DNA of 64,000 nt from CAMAXB01 sp964476565 (GCA_964476565.1 CAYZBG010000016.1:14564-78563); one strand, 5' to 3'; counted from the first letter of the stretch, positions 51,131 to 60,749 are shown. Translations and numbers: made by a program. Notes: generated by a model not told the origin, from the letters alone.

Positions 51131-51149
51131 CTACGCGCGCCGCGCGTAG
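51131..51149. other. Perfect GC palindrome downstream of tmRNA
   Basis: CTACGCGCG-C-CGCGCGTAG is a perfect 9-bp stem, about 50 bp after the tmRNA end. No T-run follows, so it is not a standard terminator. The rest of 51080-51280 holds no gene. Confidence 0.5.
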
Positions 51150-51280
51150 TCCAATCACCCCGCCACAGGCATCGCGGGAATCGACCAATCCAGGGTAGGA
51201 CCAAGCGTCCTCATTCCGTCGCGGCCTTGGTCCGCCCATCCGGTCAAAGCGGATAATGCGAGCTGCGGCCGGACAGTGCC

Positions 51281-52174
51281 TCACTGTCTTTGCGCTTCTT
51301 CAGCCAGCATCTGTGCGAACATTTCAGCGTGGCGCTTTGGGCGCAGGGCGGGGAGGCCAATCACCACGGAGAAACCGGGTAACTTTACCGCAAACGGTCT
51401 TAAGACCAAAGTCTGCGGCAAAACGCCGGCGATCGTTTCGAGCATGATAGCCGCGGCACACTGAGCCTCCAGCTCCACCAGCAGGGTGGCAAAGTTGTCG
51501 TTTACCAGGGAAACGAAGTGGGGCGAGATCCCGAAAGGCTTGAGCAAGTCTCGCACGCAGGGCACGTACTCGGGATAGTTCTCGTTCGCCAGGCCGACCA
51601 AGGGCAAATTGCGCAATCGCGCGAGCGGTATTCTCTTCAACTTCGCCAGCGGGTGCCTTGCCGACAGGACCAGCACCGGCTGCAGGTGACAAAGCTCGGT
51701 CCAATTGAAACCTGTGATCCCCTTGGCGAGACACATTCTGGGATAGACCAGGAAGTCGAGCCTGCCCTCTCTGGCCATGTCATAGGTCTCCCGCGAGGAA
51801 AGATCAGCCAATTCCACCCGCAACTGCGGCGCGGCTACCTGGAGTTTGGCCAGCACGAGGGAAATGATGTGACTGGCCATCGAGGAAGAGTAGCCCACAC
51901 GGAGGATCTCTCTTCCGTTATGACCGCGCGTTCGCCGAACCGCTTCTTCCGCGCGCGCCAGGACCTCGCGCGCTTCCTCGTAGAATCGCTCACCTTCTTC
52001 CGTGAGGGTCACCGAGTTTGATCCACGCACAAGGAGCGCCACTCCCAGCTCTTCTTCGAGGTCTCTCACCTGCCTGCTGAGCGGAGGCTGGGTGAGGTGC
52101 AGGATCTCCGCGGCACGGGTGAATGATCCGTGGGAGGCAACAGCGACAAAATAGCGAAGGTGGCGAAGCTCCAT
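51281..52174 (-). CDS. LysR-family transcriptional regulator
   Basis: 297 residues. The N-terminal HTH MELRHLRYFVAVASHGSFTRAAEILHLTQPPLSRQVRDLEEELGVALL is a full LysR domain. The effector domain from about 90 (LRVGYSSSMASHIISLVLAKLQVAAPQLRVELADLSS) has the periplasmic-binding-protein fold. The ATG at 52174 is preferred over 52225, which adds non-family sequence. It is divergent from the hydrolase cluster at 52458 and likely controls it. Inducer unknown. Confidence 0.92.
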   Translation of the reverse strand: MELRHLRYFVAVASHGSFTRAAEILHLTQPPLSRQVRDLEEELGVALLVRGSNSVTLTEEGERFYEEAREVLARAEEAVRRTRGHNGREILRVGYSSSMASHIISLVLAKLQVAAPQLRVELADLSSRETYDMAREGRLDFLVYPRMCLAKGITGFNWTELCHLQPVLVLSARHPLAKLKRIPLARLRNLPLVGLANENYPEYVPCVRDLLKPFGISPHFVSLVNDNFATLLVELEAQCAAAIMLETIAGVLPQTLVLRPFAVKLPGFSVVIGLPALRPKRHAEMFAQMLAEEAQRQ

Positions 52175-52319
52175 GACCAATCGTAGGCCATCCCAAAAGG
52201 ATGGGCGAGCCAAGGAACAAAGCATTGGGCCGTTTCCCGCTTTGGCGGTATTCTCCAGGCGTTACCGCTGCTCGCATGGCACGCGGAGTTCACATCACCC
52301 AGATCAAAAGCCTGCCAAC

Positions 52320-52457
52320 ATGCATAGTAACAAGACCGGTCTCAACGCCCTCCTCCGTCCCGAGGACAACCGAGGGATCCGCGTGGACGAGTCGTTGCAG
52401 GTCTTTCGCCCCAGAGCGGCGGGACGTACAGCCATAACGGTAGAAAGGAATTGCCAG
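52320..52457 (+). pseudogene. Remnant of an isochorismatase-like hydrolase N-terminus
   Basis: MHSNKTGLNALLRPEDNRGI resembles the start of YcaC/isochorismatase-type hydrolases (NKxxLNALLxPxDS...). The catalytic Asp region that should follow is missing and the sequence continues as non-family residues up to the next start codon. It is in frame with the hydrolase gene, so a fused protein is possible but unlikely, given the good ribosome site at 52458. Confidence 0.4.
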
Positions 52458-53351
52458 ATGACAATACGCTATAGCTTCCAACAGGTCGGCGACGTAGAGC
52501 TCTTCTACCGGGAAACCGGGCCCAGCGACGCGCCGGTGATTCTGCTTTTGCACGGATTCCCGACCGCGAGCCACATGTTCCGCGACCTGTTGCCGCTCCT
52601 GGGCGATCGCTTCAGGCTGATCGCCCCCGACCTGCCGGGTTTCGGACAAACCAAGGCGCCGCCACGCGGGACATTCGACTACACCTTTGACCGGCTCGCG
52701 GACGTCATTGAGAAGTTCACCGAGGCCTTGTCGCTTGATCGCTACGCGCTCTATATTTTCGATTATGGGGCGCCCGTCGGTCTACGCCTTGCGATGCGTC
52801 ATCCTGAGCGGGTAACCGCGATCATCTCGCAGAACGGCAACGCCTATATCGAGGGGTTCAGCGACGAATGGGGACCGTGGGAAACCTACTGGCGCGAGCC
52901 AAGCCCCGCGAACCGGGAAGCCTGTCGGTCCTCGCTTGCACCGGAAACGATTCGAAACTGGCAGTACGGAACGGGAGCCGACAAGAGCCTGTTATCGCCC
53001 GACGGCTACGAGCTCGACATTGCCTATATGGCACGGCCCGGCGCGGAGGAGATCCAGCTCGATCTGATTCTCGATTACCGCAGCAACGTCGCGCTCTACC
53101 CTGCGTTCCAGGCCTACTTCCGCGAGCACACGCCGGCGCTTCTTGCGGTATGGGGACGCCATGATCCGGCGTTTCTTCCCGCCGGGGCCATCGCCTATCT
53201 CCAGGATCTTCCGGACGCGAAGATCCACCTGCTCGATGCGGGGCACTTCGCGCTCGAGACCCATGCCAAGGCGGTGGCTCGGTTGATTCGAGCGTTCCTG
53301 CGAACTGCTTTGAAGAAGACGCCCAGCCGCGCCGTAACCCGTGCGCCGTGA
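52458..53351 (+). CDS. Alpha/beta-hydrolase with Asp nucleophile (dehalogenase/epoxide-hydrolase-like)
   Basis: 297 residues. Oxyanion loop HGFPTASHMFR (HGxP), nucleophile elbow IFDYGAPVG with Asp at 102 in place of Ser, an acid candidate in WGRHDPAF and a His in LLDAGHFALETHA. Asp in the elbow is used by haloalkane dehalogenases and epoxide hydrolases, so this is probably one of them or a related hydrolase. The start ATG at 52458 has AAAGGA upstream. It lies after a decayed fragment and before RidA and Tat-hydrolase genes. The substrate is unknown. Confidence 0.85.
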   Translation: MTIRYSFQQVGDVELFYRETGPSDAPVILLLHGFPTASHMFRDLLPLLGDRFRLIAPDLPGFGQTKAPPRGTFDYTFDRLADVIEKFTEALSLDRYALYIFDYGAPVGLRLAMRHPERVTAIISQNGNAYIEGFSDEWGPWETYWREPSPANREACRSSLAPETIRNWQYGTGADKSLLSPDGYELDIAYMARPGAEEIQLDLILDYRSNVALYPAFQAYFREHTPALLAVWGRHDPAFLPAGAIAYLQDLPDAKIHLLDAGHFALETHAKAVARLIRAFLRTALKKTPSRAVTRAP

Positions 53352-53466
53352 GCACCTGCACTCGAACGGGGTGCCGCAGAAGGAACGACCGTGATCCCGC
53401 AGCCTTAGAGCTCCTGGGAATTCGCAAGACCACGCAATCACCAGGAGGCGTTAAGACATCACCCAT

Positions 53467-53877
53467 ATGACAACCAACGACAGCACCCGAAAAGCGATCT
53501 TCCCTCGACATCCGCACGCTCTCTACAAAGTGCACGGCTACTCCCCCGCGATTCGGTCGGGTGACCTGCTTTTTGTCTCCGGCATGGTGGGTGCCCGCAA
53601 GGACGGCACGCCTGAGCCTGACCTCAAGAAACAAGTGGCCCTGGCATTCGAGAACCTGCGTGGAGTTCTGGAAGCGGCCGGCTGCACGCTGGACGACGTC
53701 GTCGATGTCACGATGTTCCTCGTCGATCCGGAAGCCAGCATGAGCCACGTGATCGAGGCCATGAGAGAGGCATTTCCTCGCGAGCCGTTCGCCAACGTTA
53801 CGGCTGTCGGAGTGCACTGGCTGGCTGGCTTCCAGTTCGAAATCAAGGTCATCGCCCGTATTCCCCAGCGACCATGA
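53467..53877 (+). CDS. Single-domain RidA-family protein
   Basis: 136 residues with the RidA order: YSPAIRSGDLLFVSGMVG, LAFENLRGVLEAAGCTLDDVVDVTMFLVD, and a C-terminal NVTAVGVHWLAGFQFEIKVIA. In canonical RidA the residue before the last beta-strand is an Arg; here it is Asn (FANVTAV), so substrate handling may differ. AGGAGG lies about 20 bp upstream of the ATG at 53467. Its stop overlaps the next gene by ATGA. It may remove imines or serve with the Tat hydrolase. Confidence 0.87.
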   Translation: MTTNDSTRKAIFPRHPHALYKVHGYSPAIRSGDLLFVSGMVGARKDGTPEPDLKKQVALAFENLRGVLEAAGCTLDDVVDVTMFLVDPEASMSHVIEAMREAFPREPFANVTAVGVHWLAGFQFEIKVIARIPQRP

Positions 53878-54887
53878 ATCCGCGCTACCGCTCCACCGAA
53901 GCCGCATCTCCGCATCTCACACGGCGCGGATTCCTCCAAGCCGGCTGTGTGGCAACCGGGATGGCCCTTGGCCTTCCGAACCTGACAAGTCGCGCCGCCG
54001 CCGTCGGTTCCGCCGAACCGAAAGAGTTTCCCTCAACCATCAAGGCAAGAAAACCCATGAGCCATATCACCACCAAGGACGGAACCGAAATCTACTATAA
54101 GGATTGGGGCTCCGGCCCGATCGTCACTTTCAGCCACGGCTGGCCACTAAGCGCCGATGCGTGGGACGCCCAGATGCTTCACCTCGCCTCCAACGGCTTT
54201 CGCTGCATCGCGCACGACCGCCGGGGGCACGGACGATCGAGCCAGCCCTGGCAGGGCAATGATATGGACACTTACGCTGATGATCTCGCGGAGCTTTTCG
54301 AAGCACTCGATGTCACTGATGCCATAATGGTCGGTCATTCCACCGGTGGCGGCGAGGTGGCGCGTTACATCGGTCGGCACGGAACCGGCCGGGTTGCCAA
54401 GGCTGTTCTCCTCGGCGCAGTGACACCCATCATGATGAAGACCAAGTCAAACCCAGACGGATTATCGATGGAGGTGTTTGACGGCTTCCGCTCGGCCTAC
54501 CTGACCGACCGGGCGCAGTTCTTCCTCGATATCGCGAGCGGGCCGTTCTTCGGCTTCAATCGTCCCGGTGCGCACGTCTCCGAGGGCCGCATCCGCTCCT
54601 GGTGGAACCAGGGCATGATGTGCGGCCACAAGAACGGCTACGACTGCATCAAGGCCTTCTCGGAAACGGACTTCACCGAGGACCTGAAGAAGTTCGATGT
54701 GCCGACGCTCATCATCCACGGAGAGGATGACCAGATCGTCCCGATCGACACCACCGCGAAGCTCGCTGTGAAACTTGTCCCGAACGCTCAGTTGCGAATC
54801 TATCCGAAAGGCAGCCACGGGCTCGCCGACACCGACCGAGAGAAGCTCAACACCGACCTGCTCGAGTTTGCCCGTGCCTCGCGGTAA
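53874..54887 (+). CDS. Tat-exported alpha/beta-hydrolase (chloroperoxidase-like)
   Basis: 337 residues. The Tat signal is LTRRGFLQAGCVATGMALGLPN. From Met62 the sequence MSHITTKDGTEIYYKDWGSGPIV is like the normal start of cytoplasmic non-heme chloroperoxidase/arylesterase types. S156 (GHSTGGG), Asp in HGEDDQIVP and His in GSHGLAD form the triad. The Tat extension makes an exported form. It overlaps the RidA stop by 4 bp (ATGA). Function in the cell is unknown; hydrolysis of an ester or a perhydrolase role is possible. Confidence 0.87.
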   Translation: MNPRYRSTEAASPHLTRRGFLQAGCVATGMALGLPNLTSRAAAVGSAEPKEFPSTIKARKPMSHITTKDGTEIYYKDWGSGPIVTFSHGWPLSADAWDAQMLHLASNGFRCIAHDRRGHGRSSQPWQGNDMDTYADDLAELFEALDVTDAIMVGHSTGGGEVARYIGRHGTGRVAKAVLLGAVTPIMMKTKSNPDGLSMEVFDGFRSAYLTDRAQFFLDIASGPFFGFNRPGAHVSEGRIRSWWNQGMMCGHKNGYDCIKAFSETDFTEDLKKFDVPTLIIHGEDDQIVPIDTTAKLAVKLVPNAQLRIYPKGSHGLADTDREKLNTDLLEFARASR

Positions 54888-55392
54888 GGGTCGAATTGCC
54901 TCCGTGACTTGTGCTGGTTCACCGCGCCGCGGAAGGGATCCGCGATGACCAGCCGGGTCGCTGCCCGGCGGCGACCCTCCCATGGTCCGATTGAGGGTAG
55001 CAACGTCGCCGTCCGTTGGATACGGCGAAGGGGGCGGATACCCCTACGTAGTCGGATTCCGGATACGACCTAAGCCATCGGCTTATCAGGGCCTACATCG
55101 TTTCCTTAGTCGCGTTTCATTACAGCTCTAATCAGCGCGATTTGTTTCTCCAAGTTGATGATTTTCAACGTATAGCGATCTCCATACATTCTATTACGCC
55201 TGGAACGTCAACTTCACTTACGTAACTTCGATGGCGCGCCCGGGGGCCACCTCCGAGGGCACAAAAAATTGTCGTCGCAACCGCTTCTCGGCGCGTCCGT
55301 TGCGTCAGGATGAGGCGGGCCGCACGCCGCAGGCACCGGCGATGCTTTATGGAAGTCGTTCGAAACCCATCCATCGATCAGGAGACAAACCC
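54888..55392. other. Intergenic region before the sorting-signal gene
   Basis: No gene seen. The part 55070-55200 is A/T-rich and may contain the promoter of the following gene, but I could not pick a confident -35/-10 pair. Confidence 0.4.
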
Positions 55393-55950
55393 ATGAAAGC
55401 AACTTCCAGACTGTTCGTGTGGCTCGCTGTGGTGCTCCCACTGCTGGCCGGCACTTCCAGCTATGGCCTTAACCTGGCCATTGGCGACAGCTACTACCTT
55501 GGTTCCGTCGTACAGGGTACGCCCGCCGACGAGGATCACGAGGCCGCCTACATCAACCAGCTTGCCAGCATGGCGCCCGGCACGACGGCCAACGACCTTG
55601 AGGTGATCCCGGGCAGCCCGCCCGACAGCAATGACTTCACCCGGTCGAACAACGTCTTCGGCGCCCTGCCCGACGCAGAGTTCCTCGACAAGAACGACGC
55701 CGGCACCCCGCTGACCTTCGACCTGACTGGTTCGACCCAGTACATTCTGAGCAAATACGGTCAGGGATCGCTGGTGTGGTTCCTCGCTGGATACACGGGC
55801 TCGGTGACCGTCGCCTCGTCCTTCAACGGGCACGGATTGTCGCACACGTCGTTCTTCGGCGGAAATGTGACCGTCCCCGATGGTGGCGCCACCCTCGTGC
55901 TGCTCGGAGCGGCCCTGTCCGTCCTCGGCATGCTGCGCCGCCGGTTCTGA
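55393..55950 (+). CDS. Secreted protein with VPDSG-type C-terminal sorting signal
   Basis: 185 residues. A signal peptide (MKATSRLFVWLAVVLPLLAGTSSYG) and a C-terminal tripartite signal starting at about residue 161 (VPDGGATLVLLG..., hydrophobic stretch, LRRRF). This is the VPDSG-CTERM signal of Verrucomicrobiota, in which an exosortase cuts and attaches the protein at the envelope; here the third residue pair is DG for DS. The middle part is acidic and without a known domain. GGAG eight bases before the ATG supports the start. No exosortase is in the window. Confidence 0.88.
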   Translation: MKATSRLFVWLAVVLPLLAGTSSYGLNLAIGDSYYLGSVVQGTPADEDHEAAYINQLASMAPGTTANDLEVIPGSPPDSNDFTRSNNVFGALPDAEFLDKNDAGTPLTFDLTGSTQYILSKYGQGSLVWFLAGYTGSVTVASSFNGHGLSHTSFFGGNVTVPDGGATLVLLGAALSVLGMLRRRF

Positions 55951-55993
55951 TCAGCCGCTGGGTACGTCCTTCGTTGCGTACCGCCGCTCTTCG

Positions 55994-56027
55994 AGGACAG
56001 ACGCGTCCGCGTCTGTCCTTTTTCTTT
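55994..56027 (+). terminator. Rho-independent terminator
   Basis: AGGACAGACGC (55994-56004) and GCGTCTGTCCT (56009-56019) pair perfectly around GTCC. TTTTCTTT follows. It ends the VPDSG protein transcript. Confidence 0.9.
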
Positions 56028-56145
56028 GGGCTTCGCTGCCCGCCGAGCCGGCCTTTGGGGCGGTCACCGGAGTTGCGCCCGATACCAGCGCAAGGGGTAC
56101 GCATCGGCTGGAGCGCGCGAGGGAGCGAGGTCCGATGCACCACGG

Positions 56146-57423
56146 TCACGGCGGCGGCAGGTCCGACGGGCACGGGTCATAGTGCGGATGCGGCACGGCC
56201 GGCACCCGCATCCCCGCCGTGAGGTAGAGGCTTGGTGGGCGCGTGCAGGTGAGGCGCAGGACGGGGCACACGGGATCGGGTGGGCGAAGCGGCAGACCAG
56301 TGATGACCAGCCGGCGGCCGCGCTGGACGAAGGGAAAGGAACGGCCGGAGCCGAGCAGTTCGACGGCCCGAACGCGGGTTTCGAGGCCGTGGAGCACGAG
56401 TTCGGCGCCAGGCCACCGGCAGACATGCCAATAGAGATGCCGGCTGCTCGCAGTGAAGGCCCCGTGGTGGGACCAGTCCGCGCGGTGATGACCCCGCGTC
56501 TGCAGGTCCCAAGTAAACAGGTCGGTGTCGAAAATCGCCTCGCCGGCGCGGTCGAGCCAGCGTCCGACGGCGCGCAGGGTGCGGACGGCGGCCGGCGGCA
56601 GCGATCCGTCGCCCCGCGGACCGACGTTCAGCAGGAGATTGCCGCGGCCAGCGGCGCAGCGCTGCAGCAACGCGGCGATCTGCGCCGGCGATTTCCACTC
56701 ATGGTCGCCCTCGTGCCAGCCCCAGCTTTCGTTCAGGGAGAGACAGCCCTCCCACGGACGCCACGGGCGCGGCGCAGAGAGGTGCCCTTCCGGCGTGGCG
56801 AAGTCACCCGGCAAACCGTTGCGGCCGTTGAAGAGCAGCTGCGGCGCGAGGGCCCGCAGGCGGGCGTTCATCTCCTCGGCGCGCCAGCCAGCGGCGTCAA
56901 ACGGCCACCAGCCGTCATACCAGAGGAGATCGACGCCCGGATAACGCCGCACCAGTTCTTCGACGCGGGCAAGCGTTCGGTCGACAAAGCGGACACGGGC
57001 GGAGGGACGCTCGAGGGCGGCAACGGCGTCGGGGCGGTCGTGCCAGGAGTTAAGGCTGTGGTAGAAGCCCACCCGCAGCCCATGGCGACGGGCGGCAGCG
57101 AGGATCTCAGCGGCAAAATCCCGGCCCGACGCGGTCTTCGTGGAGCAGAAGTCACTGAGCTCGGTGTGGTAGAGCCGAAACCCGTCATGGTGCATCGTGG
57201 TGAACACGACGTAGCGCTGGCCCGCCGCCCGGGCGAGGGCGCACAGGGCGTCGGCGTCGAAGCGCTCCCCGCGGAAGCGTTGCGCCAGCGCCGCGTAGGC
57301 TGCCCGCGGCAGCGCCTCACGATTGCGGACCCACTCGCCGCGGCCGAGCAGGCTGTACAGGCCCCAGTGGACGAAGAGACCGTAACGGGCGGCGACGAAC
57401 CAGTCGGTGGCGGTGGCGGACAT
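56146..57423 (-). CDS. GH29 alpha-L-fucosidase
   Basis: 425 residues. The start MSATATDWFVAARYGLFVHWGLYSLLGRGEW is typical of GH29, as are QRYVVFTTMHHDGFRLYHTELSDF and VDLLWYDGWWPF, where the Asp is the nucleophile. NLLLNVGPRGDGSLP is a further family block. It removes alpha-linked fucose from glycans. No convincing signal peptide is visible, so it may be cytoplasmic, in contrast to most glycosidases here. The frame opens to 57552, but the ATG at 57423 is the family-like start. The gene is divergent from the DUF1549 gene. Confidence 0.9.
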   Translation of the reverse strand: MSATATDWFVAARYGLFVHWGLYSLLGRGEWVRNREALPRAAYAALAQRFRGERFDADALCALARAAGQRYVVFTTMHHDGFRLYHTELSDFCSTKTASGRDFAAEILAAARRHGLRVGFYHSLNSWHDRPDAVAALERPSARVRFVDRTLARVEELVRRYPGVDLLWYDGWWPFDAAGWRAEEMNARLRALAPQLLFNGRNGLPGDFATPEGHLSAPRPWRPWEGCLSLNESWGWHEGDHEWKSPAQIAALLQRCAAGRGNLLLNVGPRGDGSLPPAAVRTLRAVGRWLDRAGEAIFDTDLFTWDLQTRGHHRADWSHHGAFTASSRHLYWHVCRWPGAELVLHGLETRVRAVELLGSGRSFPFVQRGRRLVITGLPLRPPDPVCPVLRLTCTRPPSLYLTAGMRVPAVPHPHYDPCPSDLPPP

Positions 57424-57550
57424 GTGGATCAGCGAAGCGAGGTCAGGCGCCCGGGGCGAGCCGACTGTGGCAGGGTGGCGGTGCGATTCGGCCTGCGAGG
57501 TGTTGAAGTCGTTCCGCCGACCGCTTGGACTCCTCCTGCCCTCTACCCCC

Positions 57551-60500
57551 ATGTGCTGTCGACTGCCTGCCTGCCTCCCGTCTTCATTGCTGCTCGTTAG
57601 GAAAGCCGGTCTCGGCGCCGGGTTGCTCTTCGCCGGGTTGGCCGCGACAGGCGCTCACGGCGCGGACCCGGTCATTCACTTCAATCGCGACATCCGCCCG
57701 ATCCTCTCGGAGAACTGCTTTCACTGCCACGGTTTTGACAGCGCCAAACGCGAGGCGGAGCTGCGGCTGGATGTGCGGGAGGACGCCATCTACGCCCTGG
57801 CGATCGTGCCGGGAAAGCCGGAGGAGAGCCTGCTGATCGAACGCATCTTCTCCGAAGATTCCGATGAACGGATGCCGCCGGTCGATTCGCATCGCACCCT
57901 CACCGATGCACAAAAAGATCTGCTGAAGCGTTGGATCGCCGCCGGGGCGGCCTACGAGCCGCACTGGGCTTACGTTCCGCCCGAGCGTCCCCTGGTGCCC
58001 ACCGTGCAGGGTCCGGGCGCGACGTCTCATCCGGTGGACGCCTTCATCCGGGAGCGACTTGCACGCGAGGGCCTCCCGCCGGCGCCGGAAGCGGATCGGC
58101 GGACTTTGATTCGACGGCTGAGTTTCGACCTGACCGGGCTTCCACCCGCCGCACGCGACGTCGAGGCCTTCGTCGCCTCGCGCGATCCCCAGGCCTACGA
58201 AAAGCTGGTCGATCAGTACCTGGCGTCGCCGCATTTTGGCGAACGGATGGCCATTCCGTGGCTCGATCTGGTGCGCTTCGCCGACACCGTAGGCTTTCAC
58301 GCCGACGATCCCGTGCAGGTCTGGCCGTATCGCGACTACGTGATCGACGCGTTCAACCGCAACCTGCCGTTCGATCACTTCACGCGCGAACAGCTCGCCG
58401 GCGACCTGCTGCCCAACGCGACCGCCTGGCAGCGCGTCGCCTCGGGTTACAACCGGCTCCACCGGATCAGCGCCGAAGGCGGGATTCAGGACAAGGAGTA
58501 CCTCGCCAAGTATAACGCCGACCGCGTGCGCACGACGGCGACCGTATGGATGGGCGCCACCCTCGCCTGCGCGGAGTGCCATGACCACAAGTTCGATCCG
58601 TTCACGCTGAAGGATTTCTATCGCTTCGGCGCCATCTTCGCCGACCTAGACGAAAAGGGGGCGTACAACCTCTTCGGCGGCTTCACGCCCGAGAATCTCA
58701 GTGTGGAGACTGTCTTCGCTTCGCCGGAGCAGGCACAGCACGTCTCGGAACTGGAACAGGAACTCGCCCGGCTCGCCCGGGAATTCGAGGCGATCGACGA
58801 CGACGCTCTCGCGGCCGAACGCACGGCTTGGGAGGCCGAAATCCGCGCTCTGGCAGACGAGGGGAAACTCGCCTGGATACCGCAGCCGCCGCTCGCCGCC
58901 TCGTCACCCCACGGGACGACGCTCACCATCGAAGCCGACCTGTCCGTATCGTCCTCCGGACCCAACCCGATCAACGACACGTATCGTGTGACGATTCCCG
59001 CGCCGCTGCGCGGGATCACCGCGGTTCGCCTCGAAGCGGTGAACGATCCCAAGTACCCGGGTGACGAACTCGCGCGGGCGGGCTCCGGCTTTGCGATCTC
59101 GGAACTGGCGCTGCGTGCGTCGGCGGACGGCCGCCGAGCGGAGCGGCCACTGCGAGTGGCGTCGGCCCGGACCAGCGCGCCGGTCGAACGCGGGCATCCT
59201 GCCGAATCGGCCTTGGATGGCGATCCAACGACCGCACTCAAGTTCGTGCGGCGCCGCGCGCCGGCAATCGCGCTCCAGCTCGCGGAGCCCTTTGACGGCG
59301 GACCCGAAGCCCGGCTGACCCTCGAGATCCGGCACTCGGATGAGTTTCCGTTCCAGAACCTCGGCCGGTTCCGCGTGTCGCTGCACACGCTGCCGGCCCC
59401 CGAAGCCCATCCCGACCTCGTGCCGCCGTCCATCCTGCGGACCGTGACGATCGCGGCCGACGAGCGCACCGAGGCGCAAACCACCGAGCTGAACAAGTAC
59501 TACCGCGAAATCGCTCCCGGACTCGCGGCCCTCCGCGAGCGACAGGCGGCGCGCCAGCATGAGCGCGCGGCGATCGTGCGCCGGCTCCCCTCACTCCCGG
59601 TCTCCAAAAGCGTCGCACCGCGGGAAATGCGCGTGCTGCCACGCGGCAACTGGATGGACGACAGCGGCGAGGTGGTCACGCCCGGCGTGCCGGAATTCAT
59701 GCGACAAATCGTGCCGGCGGATGGCCAGCGGGTCTCCCGCCTCGACTTCGCAGAATGGCTGGTGGCGCCCGACAATCCGCTGACCGCGCGCACCTTCGTG
59801 AACCGGCTCTGGCGGATGTACTTTGGCACCGGGCTGTCGCGCACCCTCGAGGATCTGGGTTCGCAGGGCGAGTGGCCCACGCACCCGGAGTTGCTCGACT
59901 GGCTGGCGGTGGAGTTTCGCGAAAGCGGCTGGAACGTGAAGCACCTGGTGCGGCTGCTGGTCACCTCGGCGACCTATCGGCAGTCGGCCCAGCCGACGCC
60001 GGAAGCCCTTGAACGCGACCCACTCAACCGCCTGCTGGCCCGCCAGAGCCGTTTCCGGCTGGAGGCGGAACTCGTGCGGGACAATGCGCTCGCCGTGAGC
60101 GGACTCCTCGTCCGCCGGATCGGCGGTCCCAGCGCCAAACCGTATCAGCCGGCCGGTTACTACTCGGCGCTCAATTTCCCGAAGCGGGAGTACGTGCCCG
60201 ATGTCGGCGAAGGACTGTGGCGGCGGGGCGTGTACACGCACTGGCAGCGCACCTTCCTGCACCCCAGCCTCATGGCCTTCGACGCGCCTGGACGCGACGA
60301 GTGCACCGCGAACCGGGAGACCTCCAACACGCCGCTGCAGGCGCTCGTGCTGTTGAACGATCCGAGTTACGTCGAGGCCGCGCGCGCCCTCGCCACCCGG
60401 ATGCTGCGGGAGGGCGGCTGGACGGCCAACCGCCGGGTGCGGTGGGCCTTTCGCGAGGTCCTCGGCCGGCCGGCCGACGCGACCGAGGTGGCGCTGCTGC

Positions 60501-60676
60501 GCGAGCTCTGGGAACGGCAGCGGACCCGTTACCGCACCGATCCCGCCGCGGCGCAGGAGTTGATCGCCATCGGCGACTCGCCGGTGCCGGCCGATCTCAA
60601 CCCCGCAGACCTGGCGGCGTGGACCGCCGTGGCCCGCGCCATTCTCAATCTCCACGAAACCATTACGCGGCCGTGA
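57551..60676 (+). CDS. DUF1549/DUF1553 cytochrome c-like exported protein
   Basis: 1041 residues. A signal peptide is followed by a planctomycete-type cytochrome domain with CFHCH (C56, C59, H60). Then come DUF1549 (HPVDAFIRERLAREGLPPAPEADRRTLIRRLSFDLTGLPP, ACAECHDHKFDPF with a second CxxCH) and, at the C-terminus, DUF1553 (NPLTARTFVNRLWRMYFGTGLSRTLEDLGSQGEWPTHPELLDWLAVEF, TYRQSAQPTP). The family is typical of Planctomycetota and Verrucomicrobiota and nearly always precedes a DUF1501 gene, as here (73 bp). Its role is unknown; electron transfer in polysaccharide or sulfate-ester use has been proposed. The ATG at 57551 starts the signal peptide. Confidence 0.93.
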   Translation: MCCRLPACLPSSLLLVRKAGLGAGLLFAGLAATGAHGADPVIHFNRDIRPILSENCFHCHGFDSAKREAELRLDVREDAIYALAIVPGKPEESLLIERIFSEDSDERMPPVDSHRTLTDAQKDLLKRWIAAGAAYEPHWAYVPPERPLVPTVQGPGATSHPVDAFIRERLAREGLPPAPEADRRTLIRRLSFDLTGLPPAARDVEAFVASRDPQAYEKLVDQYLASPHFGERMAIPWLDLVRFADTVGFHADDPVQVWPYRDYVIDAFNRNLPFDHFTREQLAGDLLPNATAWQRVASGYNRLHRISAEGGIQDKEYLAKYNADRVRTTATVWMGATLACAECHDHKFDPFTLKDFYRFGAIFADLDEKGAYNLFGGFTPENLSVETVFASPEQAQHVSELEQELARLAREFEAIDDDALAAERTAWEAEIRALADEGKLAWIPQPPLAASSPHGTTLTIEADLSVSSSGPNPINDTYRVTIPAPLRGITAVRLEAVNDPKYPGDELARAGSGFAISELALRASADGRRAERPLRVASARTSAPVERGHPAESALDGDPTTALKFVRRRAPAIALQLAEPFDGGPEARLTLEIRHSDEFPFQNLGRFRVSLHTLPAPEAHPDLVPPSILRTVTIAADERTEAQTTELNKYYREIAPGLAALRERQAARQHERAAIVRRLPSLPVSKSVAPREMRVLPRGNWMDDSGEVVTPGVPEFMRQIVPADGQRVSRLDFAEWLVAPDNPLTARTFVNRLWRMYFGTGLSRTLEDLGSQGEWPTHPELLDWLAVEFRESGWNVKHLVRLLVTSATYRQSAQPTPEALERDPLNRLLARQSRFRLEAELVRDNALAVSGLLVRRIGGPSAKPYQPAGYYSALNFPKREYVPDVGEGLWRRGVYTHWQRTFLHPSLMAFDAPGRDECTANRETSNTPLQALVLLNDPSYVEAARALATRMLREGGWTANRRVRWAFREVLGRPADATEVALLRELWERQRTRYRTDPAAAQELIAIGDSPVPADLNPADLAAWTAVARAILNLHETITRP

Positions 60677-60749
60677 CCACGCCGGGTTCACGCTCGACTT
60701 GATTCCTTTGCCCAACCGCCGGCCCCTACCGCGAACTCCGCCCGCTCCC

